64,000 nucleotides of DNA from a bacterium (lineage in GTDB: Bacteria; Planctomycetota; UBA1135; GCA-002686595): contig JAUIDW010000001.1 in assembly GCA_030428395.1 (NCBI GenBank), forward strand, positions 19,901-83,900, read 5' to 3'. The notes below the pieces were generated by a model. That model ran no database searches, was not told the origin of the DNA, and was given only the letters and a program-made list of their open reading frames with translations. Of this stretch, positions 20,318-29,328 are shown piece by piece (positions within the stretch are counted from its first letter, which is position 1; the number at the start of each line of letters is the position of its first letter). The position numbers and the translations under genes were made by a program.

Positions 20318-21507
20318 GGGTCGCGGTCCTGACGTCCCTCTACCCGTCGGCGGCGCGGCCGTTCGAGGGCATCTTCGCCGAGCGGCGCTGGCTCGGCATG
20401 CGCGCGCGCGGGCACGACGTGCGTGTGGTCCAGCCGCTGCCCTTCGCGCCGCCCGCCGCGCTCGCGCGCGCGCTGGGACGCGCCGACTGGGCCGCCGTCG
20501 CGGCCAGTCCGCGGGTCGAGCAGCGCGGGGACCTCCGCGTCGAGCGCCCGCGCTACCTGCACCTGCCCGGCCGCGCGCGGGGCAACGCCGAGCGCTTCGC
20601 GGCCCGCGGCGTGGCGGCGATCGCCGCGGAGCCGGCGCCCGACGTCGTCGTGTGCGACTACGCCTGGCCGGCGGCGGCGGCGGTCCCGGAGCTGGCGGCC
20701 CGCGGCGTCCCCGCGGTCGTGTCGGGGCGCGGCAGCGACGTATTGCAGGTCGCCGGCGAGGCCGGCCTGGGCGACGAGCTGGCGCGCTGCCTGCGGGCCG
20801 CGCGCGGCTGGTGCGCCGTGTCCGCCGACCTGGTCCAGCGCATGGACGTCCTCGCCGGACCGCCGGGCCGCGGCGTCCTCGTGCCCAACGGCGTGGACCT
20901 CGAGCGCTTCGCCCCCGGCGACCGGGGGGCGGCGCGCGCGCGCCTGGGGCTGCCCGCAGCCGGCGTGCTGGTGCTGTGCGTCGGCCACCTGATCGAGCGC
21001 AAGGACCCCCTGCTGGCCCTGGCCGCCTTCGTGCGCGGCGCGCCCGAGGGGGCGAGACTCGCCTGGGTCGGGCGCGGCCCGCTCCGGGACACGCTGCGCC
21101 GCGCGGCGGACGAGGCCGGGCTGGGCGAGCGGCTGCTGCTCCCCGGCGAGCAGACCCCCGAGCAGCTGGCCGGCTGGTACACGGCCTGCGACGCGCTGCT
21201 CCTGACCAGCCGGCGGGAGGGACGCCCGAACGTGGTGCTCGAGGCGCTGGCGAGCGGCCGGCCCGTGGTGGCCACCGCGGCCGGCGGCACGGGCGAGCTG
21301 CTGGACGGGCTGCCGGGCCTGCTGGTCGAGTCGCGCCACCCCGAGGCGGTCGGCGACGCGCTCGCCGCCGCGCTGGCGGGTGCGGGCCAGGGGGCCCTGG
21401 CGCCCGCGGCGCTGCGCGCGCGCGTCGAGCCGCTGTCCTGGGACGCCAGCTTCGAGCGCCTCGAGGCTTGCCTTCGCGCCGCGATCGAGGAGGCTCGGGC
21501 GGCGTGA
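20314..21507 (+). CDS. GT4 family glycosyltransferase
   Basis: A GT-B fold transferase of 397 residues. The N-terminal half starts RVAVLTSLYPSAARPFEGIF, typical of the acceptor domain. The C-terminal donor domain has VPNGVDLERFAPGDR, VGHLIERKDPLLAL, and the E-x7-E signature in REGRPNVVLEALASGRPVV. The donor sugar cannot be told from sequence. The ATG overlaps the asnB stop by ATGA, and its own stop overlaps the next gene by GTGA, placing it in a translationally coupled run of EPS genes. Confidence 0.88.
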   Translation: MRVAVLTSLYPSAARPFEGIFAERRWLGMRARGHDVRVVQPLPFAPPAALARALGRADWAAVAASPRVEQRGDLRVERPRYLHLPGRARGNAERFAARGVAAIAAEPAPDVVVCDYAWPAAAAVPELAARGVPAVVSGRGSDVLQVAGEAGLGDELARCLRAARGWCAVSADLVQRMDVLAGPPGRGVLVPNGVDLERFAPGDRGAARARLGLPAAGVLVLCVGHLIERKDPLLALAAFVRGAPEGARLAWVGRGPLRDTLRRAADEAGLGERLLLPGEQTPEQLAGWYTACDALLLTSRREGRPNVVLEALASGRPVVATAAGGTGELLDGLPGLLVESRHPEAVGDALAAALAGAGQGALAPAALRARVEPLSWDASFERLEACLRAAIEEARAA

Positions 21508-22751
21508 GGATCCTGTACCACCACCGCACCCAGGCCGAGGACGGCCAGGCCGTGCACATCCGCGCGCTCCAGCGGGCGTTCGAGCAGGAGGGGCACGAGG
21601 TCCACGAGGTCAGCCTGGTCGCCCGGCGACCCGACGCGCCGGCGCCCGCTCCGGAGACGGTGCCCGCCGATGGAGCGGGCCGCGACGGCCGGGAACCGGA
21701 GAAGGGCGCGGGCTCGCGCTGGGGCTGGGTCACGCGCATGCCGCGCTTCGCCCGCGAGCTGGCGGAGTACGCCTACGGCGGCCTGGCGCGCAGCCGCATC
21801 GTCGGCGCGGGCGCGCGCTTCGACCCGGACTTCCTGTACGAGCGCTACGCCTTCGGGAACGTCGCGGGCGTGCTGGCCGCCAGGCGCCTGGGCGTGCCCC
21901 TCGTGCTGGAGGTCAACTCGCCGATGGTGCTCGAGCTGGGCCGGACGCGCGGGCTCTCGTTCCCCGACATGGCGGCGCGGGTCGAGCGGTTCGTGTTCCA
22001 GAACGCCGACCTGGTCTGCGTCGTGACCGGCGTGCTGCGCGACATGCTCGTCGACATGGGGGTCGACCCGGCGCGCCTGCTCGTCACGCCCAACGGGGTG
22101 CACCCCGAGCTGTACGCGGAGCCCGGCAGCGCCGTCGCGCGCCGGTCCGCGCGGGCGTCCCTGGGCCTGCCGGAGGAGCCCGGCGACGAGCTCGTGCTGG
22201 GCTTCGTCGGCTACTACCGCGACTGGCACCGGCTGGACCTGGTGGTCGACGCCCTGGCCGACCCGGCGCTGGCGCGCGCCCGGCTCGTGCTGGTGGGCAC
22301 GGGGCCGGCGCACGAGGGCCTGGCGGCGCGCGCGGCGGAGCGGGGCGTCGCGGAGCGCGTGCTGTTCGCCGGCCCGCGGCCGCACGACGCGATCCCCGGC
22401 CTGCTGCCGGCCTTCGACGTCGCGCTGGTGCCCGCCATCAACCCGTACGCCTCGCCGCTGAAGCTGCACGAGTACATGGCGGCGGGCCTGGCCGTCGTCG
22501 GGCCCGACCAGCCGAACATCCGCGAGGTGCTGACCGACGGCGAGAACGCGCTGCTGGTGCCCGCGGGGGACGGCGAGGCCCTGCGCGGCGCGCTCGTGCG
22601 CCTGGCGGGCGACGCGGCGCTGCGCGCGCGCCTGGGCGCCGCGGCGCTCGACACCGTGCGCGCCCGCGACCTGACGTGGCGCGGCAACGCGCGGCGCGTG
22701 GTGGGGGCGGTCGAGTCGCTGCTGGCCCGGCGCCGGGAGGGAGCGGCGTGA
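21504..22751 (+). CDS. GT4 family glycosyltransferase
   Basis: Second GT-B transferase, 415 residues, with a GTG start inside a GTGA overlap. Its N-terminus ILYHHRTQAEDGQAVHIRAL suits the acceptor domain. The donor domain shows NGVHPELY, LGFVGYYRDWHRLDLV, and KLHEYMAAGLAVVGPDQPNI. The variable Pro-rich segment around residues 45-70 looks like a linker and has no clear role. Sequence does not reveal the sugar. Together with the preceding and following genes it forms the assembly part of the EPS locus. Confidence 0.87.
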   Translation: MRILYHHRTQAEDGQAVHIRALQRAFEQEGHEVHEVSLVARRPDAPAPAPETVPADGAGRDGREPEKGAGSRWGWVTRMPRFARELAEYAYGGLARSRIVGAGARFDPDFLYERYAFGNVAGVLAARRLGVPLVLEVNSPMVLELGRTRGLSFPDMAARVERFVFQNADLVCVVTGVLRDMLVDMGVDPARLLVTPNGVHPELYAEPGSAVARRSARASLGLPEEPGDELVLGFVGYYRDWHRLDLVVDALADPALARARLVLVGTGPAHEGLAARAAERGVAERVLFAGPRPHDAIPGLLPAFDVALVPAINPYASPLKLHEYMAAGLAVVGPDQPNIREVLTDGENALLVPAGDGEALRGALVRLAGDAALRARLGAAALDTVRARDLTWRGNARRVVGAVESLLARRREGAA

Positions 22752-23614
22752 GCGGCATGCTGCACGCGGTCTCCTTCGACGTGGAGGAGTTCTTCCAGGT
22801 CGCCAACCTGCGCGCGTTCGTCTCGCGCGAGCAGTGGGACGACGTGCCCTCGCGCCTGGACGTCGGGATGGAGCGCATCCTGGACTGCCTGGCGCGGCGC
22901 GACGCGAAGGCGACCTTCTTCTTCCTGGGCTGGATCGCCGAGCGCCACCCCGAGTGGGTGCGGCGGTGCGTGGAGGCCGGCCACGAGGTGGCGAGCCACG
23001 GCTACGAGCACGAGTTCCTGCAGGACATCGGGCCGGAGAACCTGGCGCGCGACCTCGAGCGCACCGAGGAGGCGCTGGAGGCGGCCGGGGCGCCGCGGCC
23101 GGTGGGCTTCCGCGCCTCGACCTTCACGCTGACGCGCGCGACGTGGTGGGCCGTCGACGTGCTGACCGAGCGCGGCTACCGGTACGACTCGAGCGTGCAC
23201 CCCGTGCACCACCCGACCTACGGGATCCCCGACTTCGAGCCGGGCATCTCGCGCATCGCGGGGCCGTCCGGGCGCGAGCTGGTCGAGTTCCCCGTGGCCA
23301 CCTGGCCTCTGGCCGGTCGCAACCTCCCGATGGGGGGCGGCGGCTACTTCCGCCTGCTCCCGGGCTGGCTGCTGCGGGCGGGCGTGGCGGGGCTCGAGCG
23401 GCGCGGGCGGCCTGCGGCGATCTACCTGCACCCGTGGGAGTTCGACCCCGACCAGCCGCGCTACCCGGCGCCCGCGCTGAAGCGCTTCCGGCACTACCTC
23501 AACCTGGACCGCACGCTGTCGCGGCTGGACCGCCTGCTGGAGCGCTTCCGCTTCGGCAGCCTGCGCCAGGTGCTCGAGGAGCGCGGCGAGCTGCAGCCCG
23601 GCCGGCCGGCCTGA
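22748..23614 (+). CDS. XrtA-type polysaccharide deacetylase (DUF3473)
   Basis: Carbohydrate esterase family 4 protein of 288 residues. FDVEEFFQV carries the catalytic and metal-binding aspartate region, ATFFFLGWIAERHP and GHEVASHGYEHE supply the metal-binding histidines, and the DUF3473 C-terminus is recognisable from GGGGYFRLLP, IYLHPWEFDPDQPRYP and RFRHYLNL. This combination is the deacetylase typical of exosortase-linked EPS loci (TIGR03006). The usual GYRAPSFS motif reads GFRASTFT here. It would remove N-acetyl groups from the growing glycan. GTG at 22748 overlaps the previous stop; an ATG at 22757 is an alternative. It ends 9 bases from a convergent gene. Confidence 0.9.
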   Translation: MSGMLHAVSFDVEEFFQVANLRAFVSREQWDDVPSRLDVGMERILDCLARRDAKATFFFLGWIAERHPEWVRRCVEAGHEVASHGYEHEFLQDIGPENLARDLERTEEALEAAGAPRPVGFRASTFTLTRATWWAVDVLTERGYRYDSSVHPVHHPTYGIPDFEPGISRIAGPSGRELVEFPVATWPLAGRNLPMGGGGYFRLLPGWLLRAGVAGLERRGRPAAIYLHPWEFDPDQPRYPAPALKRFRHYLNLDRTLSRLDRLLERFRFGSLRQVLEERGELQPGRPA

Positions 23615-23623
23615 GCCGGCGGG

Positions 23624-26600
23624 TCACTGGCTGGCCGGGTCGCGGCCCGTGGGCCGGCGGCGCACGGGGATCTGCTTGCCGAGGTTCGCGAGCGCCAGCA
23701 CGAGGTTGCGGCGCGCGGAGTCCTCGATCACCTGCGCGGTCTCGGTCAGCACGGCGTGGCTGATGTCGCGGTCGGCGGAGTCGCCGCGGTGCACCAGGAG
23801 CGTCCCGTAGGTCTGGCCGAGCTCGTCCTTGCCCAGGACGGTCGTCTGGTCGCGGCCGCGCCACAGCGTGGCGAGCATCTGCAGCGCCGTGGCCTGGCTC
23901 TCGCCGGGGCTGTTGAACAGCGAGCGGGCGGTGATGAACTGCAGGCGCGCGCCGCGGGAGACGAGCGGGTCGAGCTCCTCGGCGGCGGCGAGGTGGTCCT
24001 CGATGCGCTCGTGGGGCTCGCCCAGCGTGGCCTGCAGCCAGGCGATCCGCAGGCGGCCGCGCGCGTCTGGGACCATCTGCTGGACGGTCTCGTACAGGTC
24101 GATGGCCTCGCGCAGGCGCCCCTGGGCCTCGTAGGTCTCGCCCAGCATGGTCCAGAGGTCGAGCGAGCCCGGCCGCGCGCGCAGCTCGGTGCGCACGAAG
24201 CGCTCCGCGCGCTCGGGGTCGAGGCCCGCGAAGAAGTCCTTCCACAGGCGCGACGTGCCCGGGCGCAGCTCGTCGATGGGCAGGTTGCCCGTCGTGGCGC
24301 GGAAGCCGTCCAGGCGGCGGTAGGCGCGGTCGATGGCGAGCGCCGGCGACAGGCCCACGGTCTCCAGGTCGCCGCGCGCGAGGTGCAGGGCAACCAGCGG
24401 GTCGCGCGGCAGGCGCAGCGCGAGGCTCTCGAGCTCGGACTGCACGAGCGTGTCGGGGAACTGCTCGGGGTCGGCCGCGTGCGCCTCGGAGAGCACGCCG
24501 AGGAATTCCTCGGCCAGCTCGAAGGCGTTCTCCTCCGGCGCGATGGCGAAGGCCTCCTGGTACGCCTCGATCGACGGCGCGTACTTCTCGCGCTCGCGCA
24601 GCAGGTGGGCCAGCTTGAAGCGCGCCGGGAGGAACTCCTCGTCCAGCTCGACCGCCTCGCGCGCCTTCTTCACGGCGCGATCGAGGGCGCCCGCCTGCTC
24701 GGCCGCCCAGGCCGCCGTCAGCGCCTCCTCGGCCTCCTCGCCCGGGCGCAGGCCCAGCTTCTGGCGGCGCTGGTGGCGCAGGCGGACGAGGTCGAGGTGG
24801 TCGATGCGGCCGAGCCGCTCGAGCTCGAGCTCCTCGCGCAGGTCCCAGGCTGGGGCGAAGGTCGGCCAGCGCTCGTTGATGCGCTCGAGCAGCTGCGTGG
24901 CCTCGTCCGCGAGGCCCAGGTTGCGGTAGCCGCGGGCCGACAGGTAGGCGGGCCACATCGTCCCGTCGGGGTCGATGCCCTCGCGCATCATCTCGGCGAC
25001 CGCCCAGACGGTCCAGGGCGGCGACTCGACCGCGGCGACGCGGACGAGCAGGCGGCGCGGGTCGCGCTTGCCGCTGCCCAGGCCGTGGAGCGCCAGGCGC
25101 GTCTCCTCCGCGGTCTCCTCGCCGAACTGGGGGGCGGGCACGAAGTCGATCGCGCGCAGGACGTCGGCGGCGTGCTCGAAGAGGACCCAGAGCGGGTCGC
25201 GGTCGTCCTCCTCCTCGATCTTGCGCTCGGCGATGTCCCGGGCCTCCTCGAGGCGCTCGTCGAGCAGCGCGACGGCGGCCCGCTGGACGGCCGTGGTGCG
25301 CAGCTCGCTGCGGACGAGGTCGGCCATCTGGAGCGGCAGCGTGCCCCAGGCCTCCGCCTCCGTGGCCAGCAGCGCGCGCCCGAAGGCGGCCATGCCGGAC
25401 TCGGTCAGGGCCTCGGCGCGGTCGAGCGTCTTCTGCGCCTCCTCGCGGCGGTCCAGCAGGATCTGCACCATGGCCAGGCGCAGGACGACGCCGCCGCTGC
25501 GCGTCTCGGCGAAGCGGTCGAGCTGCTCGAGGAAGGCGAGCGCCTGCTCGAAGTAGCCCGCGCACAGCATGCGGTCGACGACCGGCAGCAGCGCCTCGCG
25601 GTCGAGGTGCTCGTGCCGGCTGGGCTCGGTCGAGAGCTTGCGCATCCAGGCCTCGTGCCCGATCTCCAGGGCGGCCTCCAGGCGCATCGCCAGGGCCTGG
25701 CCGAAGCGCGGGTTGCCCTTGTTGATCGCGCCGAGGGTCTCGAGGGCGTTGGCGTAGTGGCCGAGCTCGAGCATCAGCTCGCCGGCCAGCAGGGAGCCGT
25801 CGCCGCCCAGCGGCTCGAGGCCGAGCGTGGTGAGCCCCGTCAGCGCCTGGGCGTAGCGGCCCTCGCGCGCCAGCGCCTCGGCCACGATGAGCCGGCCGGT
25901 CACGCCGGGGTCGAGCTGCATGAAGCGCAGCTGCTGCTCGCTGTCGAGCACCTCGGCCGGCAGCCGCGCGACGCGTGCGATGCTCTTGCGGTCGGCCCCG
26001 AAGCGCTCCATGCGCTCGAGCGCCAGGCGCGCGACCTGGTCCTGCTTGTCGAGCTGCTGGGTGGCGCGGATCGACAGGTCGATGGCCGGCAGGAACCCGG
26101 GGAACTTCAGGAGGATCTTGTCGCAGGCGTAGACGACGCCGGTGGGCTCGCCGTTCTCCTCGTGCAGCTGCGCGAGCTTGAATAGCTCGTAGGGCCCGGT
26201 CTCGCTGAGCGGCGTGAACAGGTTCTGCGCGCGGAGGTCGCGGCGCAGCAGGTCGACGTGGACGCCGGCCGCGGCCAGGGCGGCCTCGCCGAGCTCGACC
26301 CACTGGGGCATGAGCTCGTCGACGCGGTCGGGCATCAGGCGGATGGCGTGGGCGAGGGACGTCTCCGCATCGACCAGCGACGGGTTGTCCATCGCGATCA
26401 GCAGGGTCGCCTTCCGCAGCCACAGCTCGCCGTCGATCTCGGGGTCGAGCTTCAGCGCCTCGAGCAGGGCGGTCCCCTCGGCGAAGCCGTCGCCCAGCTG
26501 GCGGGCGGTGATCGCCAGCATCCGCCACGCCCGGGCCAGGGCGCCGGGGAAGGGCTCGACGGTGACCTCCTCGACGAAGCTCTCCAGCGCGATGCGGGCC

Positions 26601-27715
26601 TGCAGGTACTCGCCGAGCTCGAAGCGCGCCAGCCCGTAGTAGTACTCGGCCACGGCGCGGAAGTCGTCGTCGGTGGCCTGCCGCATGCGGTCGGAGATGA
26701 ACAGCAGCGTCTTCCAGCGCTCGGCCTGGCGCAGCGTGTCGCACCAGCTCAGGTAGAAGTCCTGGTCGGGGAAGACGCGCTTGCCGAGGTACCGGTCGAT
26801 CAGCAGCGCGGCGTCCTGGGGCCGGCCGGACTCGGTCAGCGCCTCCATGAGGAGCTGCATGGTGCCGACGTTCGAGTTGGCCGCCGCGTGGTGGACGACC
26901 GCCAGGCCGAAGTCGAGCGCGTCCTGGGTGCGGCCCGAGCGCAGCAGCAGACGCAGGTACATCTCGACGGCGTCGGCGTCGAGCTGGCCGCCGAAGGACT
27001 CGGCGAACGCCTCGCGCGCGCTGGCGATGGCCTCGGAGGCGTAGTCGACCATGCGCAGCGCCTCGCGCGCGAGGTTCTCCTCCTCGGGCTCGAAGTAGCC
27101 GCGCAGCTCGAGCAGGAGCGACACCCGGTAGGGGTCGTCCAGGTCCATCCCGGTGATGCGGTTGACGAGCTCCATCCCGCCCTCGGCCGTCTCCGCCGGG
27201 ACCGCCGAGCGCAGCACCGTCTCGCAGCGCTGGATGTACTCGTCGGAGATGAGCATCAGGATCTGTCCGCGGTACGTCCACGCCGGCGTGTACGCCGGGT
27301 CGCGCTGCAGCACGTCGGTGGCGCGGTCCAGCGCGTCGTCGTACTGGCCCGCGAGCATGTCGATCGCGACGAGCTCCATCTCGACGGCCTTGTCGCCCGG
27401 GCGGTACTCCTCGAGCACGGCCAGCAGGTCCTCGCGCGCGGGGCTCAGCAGCTCGAGCTCGCGCTGGACGCGCCCGCGCTCGATCAGCACCTCGGCGACC
27501 AGCTGGTCGTCCTTCTCGACCTGCAGGGCCTGCACCAGGGCGCGCTCGAGGTCGCTCAGCGCGCCCTCGAGGTCGGGGTCCCCCTGCAGCTGCCGGCGCT
27601 GCGCGGACTCCAGCAGCTCCTGGGCCGTGCGGTCGGCGCCGCTCATCAGGAGCCCGCCCAGGCTGCCCATCACGACCAGGGCCGCGAGGACGAGGAGCCA
27701 CGCCGTGATCTTCAT
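23624..27715 (-). CDS. Large TPR-repeat protein with N-terminal membrane anchor
   Basis: A 1363-residue protein. Residues 5-24 (AWLLVLAALVVMGSLGGLLM) form a membrane anchor or uncleaved signal. Almost all the rest is alpha-helical, in tandem TPR-like units with the pattern A-x2-W-x2-LG-x-Y, for example TYRGQILMLISDEYI, LWTMLGETYEAQGRLREAID and AWEAQ-type pairs. The final segment is basic (PVRRRPTGRDP). TPR proteins serve as scaffolds. In exosortase-type EPS loci a large TPR protein called PrsT is common, and this gene's position between EPS blocks invites that comparison. It is a positional analogue only; I see no PrsT lipobox. Confidence 0.8.
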   Translation of the reverse strand: MKITAWLLVLAALVVMGSLGGLLMSGADRTAQELLESAQRRQLQGDPDLEGALSDLERALVQALQVEKDDQLVAEVLIERGRVQRELELLSPAREDLLAVLEEYRPGDKAVEMELVAIDMLAGQYDDALDRATDVLQRDPAYTPAWTYRGQILMLISDEYIQRCETVLRSAVPAETAEGGMELVNRITGMDLDDPYRVSLLLELRGYFEPEEENLAREALRMVDYASEAIASAREAFAESFGGQLDADAVEMYLRLLLRSGRTQDALDFGLAVVHHAAANSNVGTMQLLMEALTESGRPQDAALLIDRYLGKRVFPDQDFYLSWCDTLRQAERWKTLLFISDRMRQATDDDFRAVAEYYYGLARFELGEYLQARIALESFVEEVTVEPFPGALARAWRMLAITARQLGDGFAEGTALLEALKLDPEIDGELWLRKATLLIAMDNPSLVDAETSLAHAIRLMPDRVDELMPQWVELGEAALAAAGVHVDLLRRDLRAQNLFTPLSETGPYELFKLAQLHEENGEPTGVVYACDKILLKFPGFLPAIDLSIRATQQLDKQDQVARLALERMERFGADRKSIARVARLPAEVLDSEQQLRFMQLDPGVTGRLIVAEALAREGRYAQALTGLTTLGLEPLGGDGSLLAGELMLELGHYANALETLGAINKGNPRFGQALAMRLEAALEIGHEAWMRKLSTEPSRHEHLDREALLPVVDRMLCAGYFEQALAFLEQLDRFAETRSGGVVLRLAMVQILLDRREEAQKTLDRAEALTESGMAAFGRALLATEAEAWGTLPLQMADLVRSELRTTAVQRAAVALLDERLEEARDIAERKIEEEDDRDPLWVLFEHAADVLRAIDFVPAPQFGEETAEETRLALHGLGSGKRDPRRLLVRVAAVESPPWTVWAVAEMMREGIDPDGTMWPAYLSARGYRNLGLADEATQLLERINERWPTFAPAWDLREELELERLGRIDHLDLVRLRHQRRQKLGLRPGEEAEEALTAAWAAEQAGALDRAVKKAREAVELDEEFLPARFKLAHLLREREKYAPSIEAYQEAFAIAPEENAFELAEEFLGVLSEAHAADPEQFPDTLVQSELESLALRLPRDPLVALHLARGDLETVGLSPALAIDRAYRRLDGFRATTGNLPIDELRPGTSRLWKDFFAGLDPERAERFVRTELRARPGSLDLWTMLGETYEAQGRLREAIDLYETVQQMVPDARGRLRIAWLQATLGEPHERIEDHLAAAEELDPLVSRGARLQFITARSLFNSPGESQATALQMLATLWRGRDQTTVLGKDELGQTYGTLLVHRGDSADRDISHAVLTETAQVIEDSARRNLVLALANLGKQIPVRRRPTGRDPASQ

Positions 27716-27869
27716 CGGTGGGAGGGAGCTGGAGGGGACGGGGAAGCGGGCGGAGGGGGCACGATAAGGTGCTGACGCGGGACGGGGCGATCAAGGCGAC
27801 AGGTCGCTCCGGCTTCCCCTCGGGAACCTCTAGGGGCCACGGCGGCGCGTTTCGACCCGGAGACGCGCA

Positions 27870-29237
27870 TCACGGCTCCTCCCTACGGGCGGCGTCGTCC
27901 TCGAACAGGCCGTACTTGCGCATCTTGTTGAAGAGCGTCGTGCGGTTGATGCCGAGCTGCTCCGCGGTGGCCTTGCGGTTGCCCGCGTTGCGGCGCAGGG
28001 CCCGCTGGATCAGGCGCCGCTCGGGGCCCTCGAGGGCCTGCTTGAGGGGCAGGATCGGGCCCGCCTCGGGGTCGTCGGCCGCCGGCGGCGCGTCGGCGCG
28101 CGCCGGGCCGACCACCAGGTCCGCGGCGCGGACACGGGGGCCCGGCGCGAGCAGCAGGGCGCGCTCGACGGCGTGCTGGAGCTCGCGCACGTTGCCCGGC
28201 CAGTCGTGGGCCACGAGCTTCGCGAGCGCCTCGGGCTCGAAGCCCTCCAGCGAACGGCCGTGCTCGCGGCCGAGGCGCTCGAGGAAGTGCCGGGCCAGCA
28301 GGGGCACGTCGCCGGGCCGGTCCCGCAGCGGCGGCAGCTCGAGCGCGATCACGTGGATGCGGTAGTAGAGGTCCTCGCGGAAGCGCCCCGCGGCGACCTC
28401 CGCGCGCAGGTCGCGGTTCGTGGCGCACACCAGGCGGACGTCGGCGCGGCGCGTGCGCGTCTCGCCGACGCGCTCGAACTCGCGGTCCTGCAGCACGCGC
28501 AGCAGCTTGACCTGCAGGTCCGGCGGCGCGGTGGCGATCTCGTCCAGGAACAGCGTGCCGCCGTCGGCGGCCTCGAAGCGCCCGGGCTTGTCGCGCACGG
28601 CTCCCGTGAAGGCGCCGCGGGCGTGGCCGAACAGCTCGCTCTCGAGCAGCTGGGGCGGCAGCGCGCCGCAGTTCACCGTCACGAGCGGGCCGTCCCGCCG
28701 CGACGAGCGCGCGTGGAGGGCCTCGGCCAGCAGCGACTTGCCCGTCCCGCTCTCGCCGGTCAGGAGGACCGTCGCGCGCGTGTCGGCGACGGCCTCGAGC
28801 GTGCGGAAGATCGCCCGCATGCCCGGGTCCCGGCTCTTGACGTTGCCGAGGTCGCCGCGCTCGTCGAGCGACGCGCGCAGCCGCTCGTTCTCCGCGCGCA
28901 GCGAGCGGCGGTCCAGGGCGCGGCGGGCGGCGACGCGCACCTGCTCGTCGGAGAGCGGGTGCGCCAGGGTCTCGAACTCCGCGGGGTCGGGGTCGGCGCA
29001 GTAGCCCAGGCCGGCCAGGCGCAGCACGGCCGGCGCGTCCTCGCCCAGCGCGAGACGCGCCAGCTCGGCGGCGTTCGCCAGCGAGGCCTCGACCAGCAGC
29101 AGGTCCACGTCCCCCAGGGCCGCCAGCTCGTCGAGGTCGGCGGCCGAGGTCACGCGGTGGCCCTCGCCCGCCAGGACGCCGGCCAGGCGGCGGGCGGTGT
29201 CGGGGTCGGGGTCGAGGACGGCGACGCGGGCGGCCAT
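27870..29237 (-). CDS. Sigma-54-dependent activator with degenerate receiver domain
   Basis: NtrC-family regulator of 455 residues with three parts: receiver-like domain (1-105), AAA+ domain (about 130-370) and Fis-type HTH (last 45; GNRKATAEQLGINRTTLFNK). The AAA+ part is intact: Walker A GESGTGKS (161-168), GAFTGA (208-213) for sigma-54 contact, Walker B LFLDEI and the R-finger region. The receiver is degenerate. The acidic pocket DPDPD remains, but the phosphoacceptor position is Glu50 (LLLVEASL) and the conserved lysine is replaced by His93 (HPL). It is therefore probably not switched by phosphorylation. It sits 91 bases downstream of the kinase-like gene on the same strand. Confidence 0.9.
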   Translation of the reverse strand: MAARVAVLDPDPDTARRLAGVLAGEGHRVTSAADLDELAALGDVDLLLVEASLANAAELARLALGEDAPAVLRLAGLGYCADPDPAEFETLAHPLSDEQVRVAARRALDRRSLRAENERLRASLDERGDLGNVKSRDPGMRAIFRTLEAVADTRATVLLTGESGTGKSLLAEALHARSSRRDGPLVTVNCGALPPQLLESELFGHARGAFTGAVRDKPGRFEAADGGTLFLDEIATAPPDLQVKLLRVLQDREFERVGETRTRRADVRLVCATNRDLRAEVAAGRFREDLYYRIHVIALELPPLRDRPGDVPLLARHFLERLGREHGRSLEGFEPEALAKLVAHDWPGNVRELQHAVERALLLAPGPRVRAADLVVGPARADAPPAADDPEAGPILPLKQALEGPERRLIQRALRRNAGNRKATAEQLGINRTTLFNKMRKYGLFEDDAARREEP

Positions 29238-29328
29238 GGGCTCCGGCGGGCGCGCCGGCGTCCATCTTTCTCGACATCCGCGGCGCGGGATCTGAACGCC
29301 CGCCGCGGGCGCCGGGGAGGGGGGCGCC